Shown here one piece after another: positions 10,638-23,635 of a DNA stretch of 64,000 nt. How positions within the stretch are numbered: position 1 is the first letter of the stretch; the number at the start of each line of letters is the position of its first letter. The DNA lies in NCBI RefSeq assembly GCF_029784155.1, contig NC_073691.1, positions 128,154,714-128,218,713 of the forward strand, read 5' to 3'. The translations under genes were made by a program, and so were the position numbers. Under the pieces are notes generated by a model. It was not told the origin of the DNA. It made no database searches and saw only the letters and a program-made list of their open reading frames with translations. The DNA is from Uranotaenia lowii (taxonomy: Eukaryota; Arthropoda; Insecta; Diptera; Culicidae).

Positions 10638-12711
10638 GATGAAAATTGATGAAATTTTCATTGAAGCTGCTAATGTAATGTGTACGTGTACAAAATATGG
10701 TGAAAATCTGCCTAGTTATTTTTGAGATAGCGTCCAATACTGAAGTTCAGCGCACGTGCACTGTGTTTAAGTTGGATCTGGAATCGTGCCATTTCGCAAA
10801 GCTGGTGGAATGATGATCGAAATCGTTTTTGTGCCGAGGAGGACAATCGGCAAAATTTTTTGTAACTATATATTAAAAATTTAGTTATTTTGAAAGTCAA
10901 TCTTCAGGAAATAGAGAACGTATTCCAAAACAGCCTTGATTTGAAAAACGAATGGTTAATAGTATGCATTATAGATGGCGCACGTGTTGCCAAATATTAA
11001 AGTCGAAAAACTTCTTCATTGGGAGCTATCTCAAAAATCAATTAACAGAACATCAGAAAAAATTGCACATATAAAAATTATATTACCAGGTAGCTTCCTT
11101 GAAAATTTTATCAATTAACATTCATGTATGTATGTATGGTTCCCCCATCGGTAGCAAGGTCCTGCCTATGTCTGTGTGGCTTGGCCTTCGATTTTCTTCT
11201 ACGGCTTCCACGGTCCGATGGTTCGTCGAAGGAAGGCATCCAACCCTCAGAAACCTACAATGGCCGGCTACCCGTGCCGCTTGCAATAATTTCTTTAGGT
11301 TATCCCCAGATGCATTGCTCTAAGTTACAAAATAAATGGTATACTTTCAATAAGGAAAATATGTAAATTAAATCGATAATATAATAAAATGTAAATAATT
11401 ATAATTATGGCATATTTTATTATAAAAAGGATACGGATCTGAAACGAGAATATTATTAAAACATTCAAAGTTTCAAATTAGTCACTGCACAACTAATTGA
11501 TGCATTGATGTCTGTTGGTGCGAATTTCACATTGAAAATTATTTTTATTACTTTGAAAATAATTGGAAACGTGGAAATAGAATTTCTCATTAAATAGGTA
11601 AAAATGAACATAAGTAACAATCGAATCACTACCAGAATATTTTCGCAAACAGAGATAACATTGTTTTTAAGCATAAAACCAATGGATTAAGAATTGTCTG
11701 TAATGCTGTAATTATTTTAAAATTATTGTCTTAAAATACGATAATCTGGCACTTGCTGAGATCGTATTCATAGTATTTTTAAATAATCATTAAAATTTTT
11801 AAAGTGCATGCAAAGCAAAATTTATAACCGGTAAAATAAATTAATGATAAAAATTAAAATGAAATGAAAAGATTTCTCAGAATTGAATGTAATAAGGAGT
11901 TAATTTGTTCCCATACGAAGTCAAGTTAATTAATATTCACCCGAACTTTGACTAGGTTTTTTGAATAATTAATCATCAATCATTACCAACGTAAAGTTAT
12001 ATCTATAACAAAACTGTGATTGCACAAGTATTAAAAGCTGGACAATTTATTGCTTTATGTGGCTGATATGTTCCATATTTCATAATCTTTATTTAAGTGC
12101 TATCATATAGAAAGGTAAATTAGGAAACAGTTTATTCAATCCGCTGGAACAGTTCCAATTTAAATCCCTACTTAACACTAGAAGACGAATATGCATTCCG
12201 CTTGGAAAACCTAAGTCAAGTCTCGAGTCTCCCCAACAACATAGAGAAGATCTGCTACTTGACACTACCACCAAAAAGCGCAGCTGTCGCCCAAAGTGAG
12301 CCCTAAATAGCAACGACACAAACCTGCGCGAACCACACGAACGCTGAGCGCATGAACCAGCACGCTCACAAGTCAAGGATTACTACAATGGAAAAAATTT
12401 TCTTTCTGTACTCTTCCACAAATGAATGCAATAAAATGAAGCTATACTCATTTTCATAAATACCCTTTCTTGTTCAACGCGAATTTCACAAATTGTTCGT
12501 ATTACTTTATCTTGTGATTGAACAAAAAATTTAACTAATAAATGTGGAGGCTAGATAAAATATAAAAATTATAGTCATTCAAATAATAAAACTACGACGA
12601 AAACTATGTTTAGAAATATTGAAAACAGAATGTACGAAATTGTAAAAAAAATGGCGCCTTAGAACGCTCTCACCAAGTTTTGCTCCATCTCCTGGGTCGC
12701 ACCGCATCCAT
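10636..12711. other. intergenic DNA, no gene recognised
   Basis: Mostly AT-rich. Two compositionally different patches stand out: 11140-11325 and 12120-12375 have higher GC. Their short open frames match no family I know and show no splice-site structure. They may be remnants of older transposons or gene fragments. Confidence 0.45.
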
Positions 12712-13755
12712 AGGTGGTATGAAAAAACCCTAGCAATTGCTTTTGCTAAACTAAATCGAGCATTCGAGCAGTCGCAGAAAGCAATTGCTTCGGTTGATAT
12801 GAATAAAGTTTTTTCTGACAGCTGTTTTCTCAGTCAGGAGATTTTACTTTTAGAACAAGCTAGTTTGGTATGAATAAAGCCCAAATCTGAAGCAATCGCT
12901 CGAGAAATCTCCTAGCAATTACTTTATTTTCTAAGCATGCTTGGTAGCAGACTTTTCCAATAAACAAATTCTTCAACAACGTCATGAATTTATAAAATTA
13001 GCAATATTACACTGCAATACAATTTAAAAAGGCATTTTCAACATAGATAAAGAACAGTCGAAGTGATAACCCAACTTTTTTCATATTCCTGTTGTTGTAT
13101 GAAATGATTCGTCTAAGATGAAACAAAACAAATCAATTAGTAAATATTTCAAATTAAAAAAAACCGGCTACAGTGGAAGAAGTCCCAATCGGCTTGAAGT
13201 TGGAAGAAAGTTGTAATAATTTAAAACATAATTCAGATCTCCCAAATTTATATGATTTTTTATAATTCAATGATTTAAAAAAACATCTTAAGTTAAGATG
13301 CACGCCTATTGCCTATTTTTTTTTATATATCGGATTATCCCGATCCGAGAACGTGTGGGAGAGCTTATGATAAATGTTAAAAAGCTAGGCCATTTTTTGT
13401 TTGACAATATTCAATTTTCTTTAAACATCAACATACGAGCATGTATTGACTTAAATTTTTCCGATCGTTCTTACACCCACCACCCGCACCGTCGATTTCA
13501 TGGCTATTTTAGTCGTGCTTTTCATTTTTTTTATTGTCTTCTTTCATTTTACTTTAGAAAATTTCAGATTCTGCTGGTTGGATAGCTCTTTTTTTTTGAA
13601 GCAAAAGCTATGTTCTAAGACTTTAGTACACATCTGCTAAGCAAATGTTTATTCATACCAAACTAAGCAAATGCTTTGGGCTTTTGCTTTGCTTGATTTC
13701 GAGCAAAGTAAAAGCTACCGAAGCAATTACTAAACCTTATTCATACCACTACATG
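12712..13755. mobile_element. TIR element, GTGGTATGAA termini
   Basis: The left end (from about 12714) reads GTGGTATGAAAAAACCCTAG and continues 'caattgctttt'. The right end near 13725-13751 is the imperfect inverse (…AAGCAATTACTAAACC TTATTCATACCAC). Internal AAGCAATTGCT-type words recur near both ends (12735-12795, 12885-12920, 13665-13725). No transposase is visible; it is a non-autonomous element of about 1.04 kb. The boundaries are good to a few bases. Confidence 0.6.
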
Positions 13756-14164
13756 TCTCTATCGGGCGTTAACAACTTCTTTCACTTTCAAGATCACTCC
13801 AGCCAACAGCAAGCACACATTTTCCAAGCGACATATAGTATTTTTCTCGCCTCGCTCAAATGAATCACAATGCTTTCTTTGCTGTTTCATGTTTAAATTT
13901 CCAATCAACACATTTCCAGCAAATGGAACTCGCGATGTCGCAAACGCCATTATTTCACGTTAAGCTATTTCACATCCAATTTTCAATCAACGGAACTTAT
14001 TATGCTTTTTCTTTAAAACTTCTAAGCTTTCTCCCCTTGGGCACGGTACATTACAAAACACACGACTGACAGCCAACCGAAATCTCTTTTAAACCAAGCT
14101 AACTTCTGCATCTCACTTATACAAAAACTTCGTATCAGAGCAAATACCAAAACGAACCGCACGC
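13756..14164. other. intergenic DNA before assembly gap
   Basis: No exon is supported. The frames here are short and unremarkable. Confidence 0.4.
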
Positions 14165-14664
14165 NNNNNNNNNNNNNNNNNNNNNNNNNNNNNNNNNNNN
14201 NNNNNNNNNNNNNNNNNNNNNNNNNNNNNNNNNNNNNNNNNNNNNNNNNNNNNNNNNNNNNNNNNNNNNNNNNNNNNNNNNNNNNNNNNNNNNNNNNNNN
14301 NNNNNNNNNNNNNNNNNNNNNNNNNNNNNNNNNNNNNNNNNNNNNNNNNNNNNNNNNNNNNNNNNNNNNNNNNNNNNNNNNNNNNNNNNNNNNNNNNNNN
14401 NNNNNNNNNNNNNNNNNNNNNNNNNNNNNNNNNNNNNNNNNNNNNNNNNNNNNNNNNNNNNNNNNNNNNNNNNNNNNNNNNNNNNNNNNNNNNNNNNNNN
14501 NNNNNNNNNNNNNNNNNNNNNNNNNNNNNNNNNNNNNNNNNNNNNNNNNNNNNNNNNNNNNNNNNNNNNNNNNNNNNNNNNNNNNNNNNNNNNNNNNNNN
14601 NNNNNNNNNNNNNNNNNNNNNNNNNNNNNNNNNNNNNNNNNNNNNNNNNNNNNNNNNNNNNNNN
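14165..14664. other. assembly gap (500 N)
   Basis: Exactly 500 N, a conventional placeholder length, so the true size is unknown. The sequence just right of it (14665-14731) is the right end of a TAGGGG-type TIR element. The gap therefore probably falls inside or next to a repeat. Confidence 0.98.
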
Positions 14665-14731
14665 TGTACTTTTGTAGAAAAAAGGAGTGCTTATTATGCC
14701 CTGGGTGCTCGTTATGCCCTTATCTCCCCTA
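14665..14731. mobile_element. right end of a TAGGGG-type TIR element
   Basis: The complement reads TAGGGGAGATAAGGGCATAA followed by 'cgagcaccc', related to the ends of the element at 1493-2349. No matching left end is present between 13756 and the gap, so the left end is probably inside the gap. Confidence 0.55.
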
Positions 14732-17700
14732 CGAAATGTAAATGAACTTTTGGAATTGATATGCATTCGATTAAGTTTTTACGTAAAAAAGTCTCAATTG
14801 TTCATTTAAGTTTTTTGTTTGTTTAATTTTATTTATATGGTAACAAATAGGTTCCTTATTATTTCATTGGAAAACATACATTTAATCACCAAGCAAACAG
14901 ATGTTTCAACAAGCTATCATGATTGATCTGTTTCCATTGAAGTTAACTCACAATCAGTGTTCAAAATTTTCACAGTCAAAGCTCAATCTTCACTCAACTG
15001 ACAGCATTTTCTCTGTCAAAGTCAAAGCTTTGAAATAGCTTTCATATTTTTATCTTTCAAAGTAAAGGAGCTTTTTTCCGTATTCATTTCCTGTCAGAAT
15101 CCTTTCAAATTCATTTGAAAGCCGCTCCAGTCATTTGCGCGAATAAGTGTTGCGCGACTTTGAGCTTGTGTTGCGTTCGGCTTTCAATGATTGAAATGAA
15201 AATTTGTTACTCTGCTCACAATAGTTAGTGGTCTTCAAATTGTTTGATTTCACACCCACACCCATGGAAGCGTTCCTTCGTTTTTGTGAAGAATGCCAGC
15301 TTGCTGTTAAATTCCTTGAAAAAAAATAGAAGCGGTTGCAAAAATCCAATGCCTACTTAGTAAATCTCTGTGCCGAAAATGTTCTGAAAAGTGTACGGTG
15401 CCAAAAATCATATGATTTGAATAGCACTACTGGCATTAAGATTCGTTCTGCAAAGCAAAATGATGCATGACCACTACATTCATGCGAAACAAGAAAAACA
15501 TTTATGGGATTTTCATCCTATTGAATAATTCATCCAAAAAAAAAAAAATATAGTGAGAATCGAACTCATTGCAACATCTCATTTCGGCTTGCCAGTCCGA
15601 TATCCTACCCTGTGCACCATCTGAGTCGGTTATCAAACGTAAGTTTATTTTCATAGCGTTTCTACCACCGCCAATTTTCAAAAAACGCACTGCAATGGCC
15701 GTCTGTCGTTTGGCCGGTGTTTTTTTCATCCTCCTTTTCATTTCCTTTGAAGGGAAAGGGATGAAAATGGGAGGCGAATGGGGTGGGAATGGGAAACTAG
15801 AAACTGTTTTCTATTGCCGTCCTGTTTACATACACACGCACAGCACATCTTGGCTGGTGTTTTTTCTTGCCATCGGTTGGAAACAAAGAATGTTTTTTTT
15901 CTAAATAAAATGGATTAAATGTGCAGATTTCAAATTCTTCAAATAAATTAAACATTACAGAGTAATTGTGCTCAGGGCAATTCAAAGAAGATTCAGATCT
16001 GGGTTACAATCTGGCTACTCCGGAAAATGATTTTTGTTTTTCAGAAAACCTTTTCCCTAGAAGACACGGAAGATAAAATGGATGATAACTTTATTTTCAG
16101 AAAAATTCTTTATTTCCAGCAATGTTCCTTGCAAAAACTGAAAGGGTTTGTGATAAAGAGATTCATTTTTTTAGTAAGCAAGTCATAATCCAGATCTAAA
16201 TCCTATTTATAATTGTAGGACAATCCTTGCCAGATGTGTCTAGAAAGTGAGAATTAGAAATTAAGATCAGTTCATGAGCTGAAAAGCTAAAGAAGTTTGC
16301 ATATTAAATCCAATAAACTCAATGCCAAACCAAATATTTGACGCTATTCTTATTATAGACAATACATCCACTTATTATTTTTCCAAAGGTTTGTTTTTTC
16401 ATCATTAATTTCAAAAGCACACATTCTACTTACCAGCCAATTTAGAACTTAAAAAATACGTACTTCAGTTAACATGACATTTTTGAGTTTTTTGACAGTT
16501 TTATCCGTATTACAATTCAAAAAGTACACCGTACACCATTTAAACAGGAAAAAAAACCTGTTGCCTACTTGGATGTTTATTGGTTTGGGCATTCTTTTGG
16601 ACTTTATTCCTTAAAGCGCAATGAAGATGTTGCAAACCAATGACTACACTGAAAACTGTCAGTTTGAGATAGCAGATACGCAATTGTTTTATAATAAAAA
16701 AAACGCTGCTTTGGGGCCTAAAACAAGACAAATGAATTTATTGTAAGAAAAATATAACATAATTATATGCGAACAAAAAAAAATCACTCACGCCAAAACA
16801 CGGAAATCAAGAGTACTATATTAAATAATTAAAGTTTTCTACTACTACGATCACTACTTATGATATTGGGCTAGTAAGGTACTTGGTGAAAGATGCTCGA
16901 AATAAGGTCAGATAGATAAATCAATAACTCCAGAATACACGCTGGATTTTTTTTTTTTTTCATATGAATCAACTTAGAAGGCATTAACAATTTTAAAGCA
17001 ATGACTAGGATTACATTTCGTCACCAAACTTGTCAACAGGCTAACAGATTCATCGTAATCGATATTTGCCAACTGCATTTTTCATCAACATGTTTATTGG
17101 AAAATAGTATTCTTTTTATTCGTTACATAGAACACATAGTTTTAGGTGGTTTTAACTTTTAAGAAAAACGATTGTCGAATATATCTACGAAGGTTGAAAC
17201 ATACAGCCATCACTAGTTTTTATTACACTATGCCAAATTATCTGCGAAATTGAAGAAATTATTCCTAGATTTCCGAAACAGTAACGAACGTGAACGAATT
17301 AAGTCGATATGAAATTGGTCTTAAATATTTTCAAATTTTAATCTGCGTTTGAACTTGTTAAAGGTTTTCAATGTTCATGTGGATTTTTTTTGTTTAAGTT
17401 GCTATTCAATTTGGAACAAAGAGTTCTGAAGATTTTGAAGCTTTTTAAAATCTGTTTTCCTAATTAACATAAAAAATACAGACTCAAAATAGCTTCAAAG
17501 TCACTTTGTACTGTTCAATGTCCATGTTCATAGTTTGTTTGTTCTTAACCGTAAAATTCTGTTGGACCTGGTCTTATTTTGAGTCATGATTTAAACACGA
17601 AATCATTTTTTTCTAAGTGATTAGATAAGAACAATTTTGTATCGCTTTTTCGTTAATTAAGAATCACTTTCTAATAGGACTGGGATAGGTTGGTTTGAAG

Positions 17701-18427
17701 ATTTGATATTTTCTTTTGAATTAAATAGCCATACTTATAAAAAGATCGAATAGTTAACAAAAACTAATAGAAGACAAGATGACAAGCAGTGACAAAAACA
17801 CTCGAAGGAGAATGTTTTGTGAGAATGTAATAAAAAATAATAGTAAAAATTATTATGGAGTTCTTTCATGTTTTGGTCAGGATGACAAAATTCCAAACAG
17901 CTCTGATACTTTTTGTTTTTTTTATTGACAAATAAAAAATGTGAGTGGGAGTTAAATAAAACACGATAAACAGGCACGAAGGTAGATTGTTAAAACCCAG
18001 CAGAGATAAACAGCATGTTGAACCAGTTCATTCGGTTGGGTTGGGATGCAAATGAAAGCGAAAAAAGCTTCGATGAGAGTCAATGATGAATTGCCATTGC
18101 TGCCGTGTAAATTGTTTTTCGATGCCGTTGTAGCACTTGGAACCTATATTTTGAATGGAAATCTGTGGTCGGTAGTCCACCAACCACATACAAACATATG
18201 TACTAGGTTTATAGTATATCACAAGAGATGAACGCGGAAGTGGGCAGTTTATTTCAGTCAACCTCTGTTTATCATGTAAGTTTTTTTTTGTTGCTTGTAT
18301 AAGCATAAATAGTTGTCTTACAATATTATTTATAAAAACGAATAAGTACGGAATGTGCGCATTGTTTCTTGTGCGTTGTTCAACTTGGTGGTGCTCATCA
18401 ATATGTATTTGGTTCAATCCTTTTCTT
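14732..18427. other. intergenic DNA with one SINE; 3' flank of calmodulin-like gene
   Basis: Apart from the tRNA-like segment at 15545-15632, I see no gene or bounded repeat. The 390-nt minus-strand frame at 18028-18417 lies in the presumed 3' UTR of the calmodulin-like exon and shows no family resemblance. Confidence 0.45.
15545..15632 (-). mobile_element. tRNA-like SINE head
   Basis: On the minus strand there is an A-box-like ACTCAGATGG (complement of 15617-15626) and a B box GAGTTCGATTCTC (complement of 15555-15567), followed by a T-rich run that would end a polymerase III transcript. The acceptor stem is not complementary, so this is a tRNA-derived repeat and not a functional tRNA. The extent of the body is not known. 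Confidence 0.5.
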
Positions 18428-18529
18428 TCAGTAATAGTCCGGAACTGGAGCGCAGGCTACCCGAATAAAATCGGCATACCGCACTTGGCCATTGCTTGAT
18501 ACGTTTGCCTCACGGAAAATATTATCCAC
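18428..18529 (-). CDS. terminal exon of a calmodulin-like protein (CALML4-type)
   Basis: A splice acceptor (TATTATAG, complement of 18530-18537) opens a 34-codon exon ending in TGA. It encodes VDNIFREANVSSNGQVRY followed by ADFIRVACAPVPDYY. This matches the last EF-hand and tail of calmodulin-like protein 4: a FREA helix, a degenerate Asn/Ser loop with a central Gly, the YxDFI second helix, and a short tail ending in aromatics. As in CALML4, the loop lacks several of the acidic residues of canonical calmodulin and may not bind Ca2+. Members of the family act as calmodulin-like light chains. Upstream exons must lie at higher coordinates, but I could not identify them in readable sequence. The gene assignment rests on one exon; a degenerate calmodulin paralogue is the alternative. 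Confidence 0.6.
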   Translation of the reverse strand: MDNIFREANVSSNGQVRYADFIRVACAPVPDYY

Positions 18530-19317
18530 CTATAATAAAAAATAAAAAAAAATTAAATAATCCTTTGAAGCACATTAATTCAAAGTGATTTTAAATTGAA
18601 TGATTAAGGGCATTTCGGTGAAGTATACATTCTAATAGGAAGATATCAAATGAAAGTAATGAAAATTATAGACGGATAGATTAGATTAGGAAGCATGAAA
18701 AGTGTTGAAATGGGCCAAGAGAGTGTAACAGTGAGGCCACAATATTCTCATTCTGACATTTCCGGTTTTCCCGGTCAAAAATTCAAGGTTTTCCAGACTT
18801 TTATTGTCCATTTTCGTCGGAATATAGGAAATTTTCAACAAATTTCATTTGAAATTGTGGGTCAAATACAAAAATTGCCAATTACTAAATAAGGGTAAAT
18901 TTAGAAAAACTACAAATCCTATCAAGACGCAGTGTTTAGATTCATCTAGACATATTGCCAACACTCAAAATTATTACGTAACAAGAAACTTATCAGTATT
19001 CATCATTGTTGGGTAACTATGAACAAATATAAGAAAGAACAAAAAACAATGATCTTTGCTCATAATAATCTTCGTTGGCCGTTTTCCGAAAAACTTGTCT
19101 GTTTAGAAAAGATTTTCTTTAGAATTCAGTTGATCTTTTATATTTAAAAGCCAATAATTAAAAAAAAGCAAATAAAATTTTTGAATCGTTGTTATTATTG
19201 TTTTTTATGCAATTCAGTGCTTAAAAGCAGTGTTCCGAATATCACTCATTTTCAATGAATATTTCTGATTGCACTTCGCACCTGAACGTACAGCGGTCGG
19301 GTTTCGTTATTGATTGC
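18530..19317. other. probable intron of the calmodulin-like gene
   Basis: Lies 5' of the minus-strand exon. A motif built from CCGGTTTTCCCGG near 18761-18778 resembles a dispersed repeat also seen near 25280-25330. No further exon is recognised. Confidence 0.4.
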
Positions 19318-20960
19318 TACACAGAAAAAAATAATGACTATTACGTGTCATTGAAAAAGGTTACATGGAAAATAATACGTCCTGTAATTTAAAACCACGT
19401 AATTTTCTGTTGATTAGTTGAAAATTAAATGAAAAATCATTCATTATTACAGTAAATGTCCTGTAACAAAAAGGAGCAGGACATGCACTGTAATAACATA
19501 GGTCGAAAAAAAATTACGTTTCGTTGAATTTACGTTTCCATTAATTTTCAATTGCACTTTAGCAAATTCAAATGCATCTGGCATCACGGTTAGAAATCAG
19601 AAAGAGAAACGTCAAAACGAGCGCCGCGGACGACGTATATTTTTATTTGGTTTCGTTTCGGTTCATTGTTTCGTGCTGGCCGGAACTACGAAAATACGCG
19701 GAACAACATTATTAACTTTTAACATTTCCATATCAGCGGTAAATCATCCTGTGCTTTAAACAACAAAAACAGATGCAGCGATTTAACATTATCGTAACTG
19801 CCAACTATCGCCCAGTGTATCCGTAGCTGCCTTTCTTGTCCCAGAATCATCAGCAGCAAGTCATGATAACCGTTGATCGAGGGAAACAAATTGCTATGCC
19901 CAAAGAAGTGTATGCGGAAGAACGGGGTAAGTTTTTTGGTTTCACAATGAAACTTTCTTTGTCTTTATTCCCGCAAAACTTTTTTCGTTCATCCGGGCAG
20001 GCAAGCAGCAGAAAAAAGTAAGCAGCATCCCGGAAATCGTTCGATTCCTCGAACCAACTGAAAGAGTGACGCAGCCGATTGTAAGCTCAAGTTCGACCTT
20101 GAGGAGGACCAGCTGGTGCGGACAAAATAAACGGTTGAGGTGCAAACGAACTATCAAATCAATGAGGTGCGTTAAAATTTAATCAATGAATGGCATTCAA
20201 ATTTATATTTTTGCATCCTGCTTCAGGTTCGTTGAATTGCTGATCAGTGGTTTCCCCTACAACAGTTCACTTTTATGGAAGCTACTTCAAACAGGAGGAA
20301 AAGTACAGTAAATTCGAGTGAAATCCCCCCAATTTCATTTATCCTCTGCAGGCTGTTACTGGGAGCCACGCTGTTTTTGGAATCATAGTCGCTCGGAAGG
20401 TTTATGAGCTACACCGGTAAGCGGTCTAACTTTTGTAGAAGGATTCCAAAAAAAAAACAGGAATATAACTTGAAAAGAAGATTAGTGATCACGTGGCTAC
20501 ATTAAAGCCAGAATTTGAAATTGTGAAAACAGGTCAGCATAGGCAGTTTGTTTCTCTGATTAGTTTTTAAAGCGAAATCAAACGGGTAAAAATCTAAAAA
20601 TGTCAGATATGTATCCCAGTGAAAACAGCCCTCCGAAATGGATTCCTAAAAAATGAATGAATAAATGTATACACATTTAAATGAAATATAATTGATGACA
20701 ATGCAAACTATGATAAATTGGTTTATATTGATAATATTTGACCTTTTTTCGAAAAAAAACCATTAAAAGTATTGAGCCTAAGCCGTTACAGAAATAAAAA
20801 AATACAGGTCTGTAATTTTAAACCTACCTGTAAAAAATTTGTTCATTTAAAAATAAAGGACACGTGTTTTTTTTTACCTGTAAAATTACGGTAATTGTCC
20901 TGCTCCTTTTTGTTACATGATATTTACCGTAATTTTACAGCAAATAATTTTATCTGTGTA
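19318..20960. mobile_element. TIR element carrying gene-like, intron-like internal sequence
   Basis: The left end TACACAGAAAAAAATAATGA and the right end (complement TACACAGATAAAATTATTTG) are inverted. Subterminal blocks containing TGTCCTGTAACAAAAAGGAG (near 19450-19470) and its inverse (near 20895-20920) are the same family as 29156-30113. Inside, 19600-20420 has higher GC and coding-like stretches. One runs from 19842 to 19926 (QNHQQQVMITVDRGKQIAMP then KEVYAEERG), with a GTAAG donor-like site at 19927 and a CAG acceptor-like site near 20000. No transposase is recognised. It looks like a non-autonomous element that has picked up host gene fragments. Confidence 0.6.
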
Positions 20961-23633
20961 CTGGACCTACCCGATCATCGATCGTTCAATTCATCGCTAA
21001 AATACAGATCACCTCGCACGATGCTTGCTGTCAAAACAGTGCAGCACCATCATCAAATTGGAATCTCACCAATGCGCAATGCATATGGCGAATCATGTTG
21101 GTCTTCGATCAGGAGCGAACACCCGTATGAAACGATCATTAATTCTCTTGGAGAATGATTTTTCTTACACTTTCCACCACACTTACTGCCAGCCTCTGCA
21201 CATTAGAAGAATTTCCTGCACAGCGGATGAATTTCTGGCACTTTTCTATAGCACTATAGCACTTTTCTATAGCACAATAAGCTAGCTCAATCAGCACAAT
21301 TTATGAGAAAATTTCAGTATTTCAACGCTTCTTGTTCTCTCACAGAGGCTAGTTTGTATTCATGTATGTGTTTACACTCTGTGATAGAAAATTTCAAACT
21401 TCTCCATAATTGAGAACAAACAACTTTTTGTAATATGAAATTATTTATTTGAGTTTCTCGCTGCGATTGTCTTCTGGTGCGGCTGGTGCGTTCGTAAACA
21501 GATATCTGATATATTTTGATAGTGATGCATCAGTCGATCGTTTTTTTTTGGTAGTTGTCAAATCACCTCCCAACGCATTTTCGTACTAAAAAAGAAAGAT
21601 TTTGGAGAATTTTTTTCTATAACATTAAATATTAAAGTTCGAAAAATGATGGATATTTCCAACTCAAATTTCAAAACTTGAAAACGATTCAGTTTTAGTC
21701 GTTTTAGTTGCTTAACAAAAAGTCATCAAAAACAATTGTTTATACGAAAATATAATCTTTTATTGGCTAGTATTTTTGTGCACCGAGTTAATAGCAACAG
21801 TCTCATGTGTTGAGGTTAATTGTTCTAAATTGTACCTTGGAAAAGTTCATGATAATCAATAATTCTCGGGTGAGCTTTCATTACGTCGTAAGAAACATAT
21901 TAAGCATTCACAAAAAACTGCTGGAAAAGTTATCAAAATAATCTTAAAATTTGTATTTCTCATATAAAATATGTTGACCAGACTACAAATATTATAAATG
22001 GAAAAAAGTTGCGACTATAGGTTATGAGTTGGTATATCTTTATGTGGTTTATCTTCGAACTATTGTGCTTGAATCCCGAAATCACTGCTTCAAACATGTG
22101 TTCAAACCGAGATAAAACAATCTTCCTGTTGATTTCCTATTTGTAGCGCATCAAAACACCCTGGTAACAGCTTTATCGCGCGCTGTTATATTGAGGCGAC
22201 AAGCATGAGAGTTGATTTGCGTTGTATTCACGCGACATATTGCTTTTTCAGACTTTTTTTTAGCTTGAAACCAGCAAAATTTTCAGATTACTAGAAATCT
22301 GCCTTTTTTTTTTAGACAACCGGAATTTTTTGGATTCTAAATTCGATTTTGAATTTAAGCCTCCATGGTAGTCATATATATAAAAATAAATTTGTTTGTT
22401 AATTGTTCTTGAGCGAAATTTATTCAAATTTTCATAACAAATAATATCTGGTACATTTGCCGCTTTTCGCCAAGAATCCGGACGCTCCATCTGAAGTAAA
22501 ACAATTATATAGGCTTCTTTAACAAAAAATACTCTTCGAAAAAACAACATATACCTATACCGATACCGATTTTGCGGCATTCAAACTTGGTTTTGAGTTA
22601 CAACGGCCTAGAGTTGGATAATTAAGGTTTCAATAACAGTGCCTAATTTGATTTTTAATTCAAGACCGTGTAGATTCGACTGTGTTGGTTGAGCTTTTTG
22701 GCTCTCATATTTTTTTTTTCTCCTATTCGAGAGACGTAAACAATCATCGAGAGAAATATTTCCCAAATTTCACAATCGGCACATCAACTGTGCATACTTT
22801 CTCAAAATTTCCCAAATTCCCGTTCCAAGATGAACACTGCCCAGGCCTGGGTGGCACTACCTTAACCTATACAATGAAATCTGGTTGGTCCGAAGTCTAC
22901 ATGTGGTGAACATGTATACTCCGGACGGGCAAAATATGGCGTACGTTAAGTTCCAGAAAGCTTCCCTAAATATTGCGCGCAATGGTTCCATCGATGCGCT
23001 AGCCGTGTTAATATTTCGTTCTCCAAGAATATAAATTTCACCGATATGCCGAAAAATAATTTACAAAATAATAAAAATTTTCTAAATTTGCTTAAATTGT
23101 GAATGCCACCCGTTGCTAGATTCAACTTTTTTAGGAGGAAGGATTTAGAAATTTCAATTTGAAGTGAATATAAAAAAAATGCAAAAGGAATTCAAAATTA
23201 TGATATCTAAATTTATTATGATAAAATCAGAAGTTTCGTAAATCGATAAAAATTAGAAACATTCGCTTTTGATTTTCATAGCGTAGTAACATTGTAATTA
23301 GCTTAACGCTTAGCTTTCATAATTCTTTCTCAATTTTCTCAAATATTCTCGCTCAATCGTGTATAGCTGATTTCAACTGAATAACCAAGATCTATGTTCG
23401 AAAAACTGATTCAAAGGCTCATGTTTTTCTTTTGACAATTATTAGGGTAATTTTCTATGACTGATTGATTGATTGATTCTATTGATTTACTCATGCTTCC
23501 CTTATTCACTACAGATCTCAAACACTAGAGCTGGCAGAAAAAAAAAACCCTTAAATCAGTCAAAATCAGCTCTTAAACCCCTCTTGAAACAGAAAAACGT
23601 AAATATGGTTGTCTTGTGCTATCGAAAAGAAAA
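20961..23633. other. intergenic DNA with one coding-like scrap
   Basis: Mostly featureless AT-rich DNA. A short duplication of CTATAGCACTTTTCTATAGC-type sequence lies at 21246-21275. At 22908-23033 an open stretch (VNMYTPDGQNMAYVKFQKAS and onward) has codon-like composition but no identifiable family and no splice context. I treat it as a possible gene or transposon scrap. Confidence 0.4.
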
Positions 23634-23635
23634 TA

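Noticed and set aside
10428..10737. Cys-Val and Thr-His repeat proteins
   Set aside because: Translations of the (CA)n microsatellite.
12089..12376. 95-codon minus-strand frame
   Set aside because: GC-richer patch but no motif, splice context or family; not enough for a gene call.
14113..14766. Long open frame through the first gap
   Set aside because: It consists almost entirely of N; no coding evidence.
18028..18417. 129-codon minus-strand frame
   Set aside because: Lies in the presumed 3' UTR of the calmodulin-like exon and resembles no protein family.
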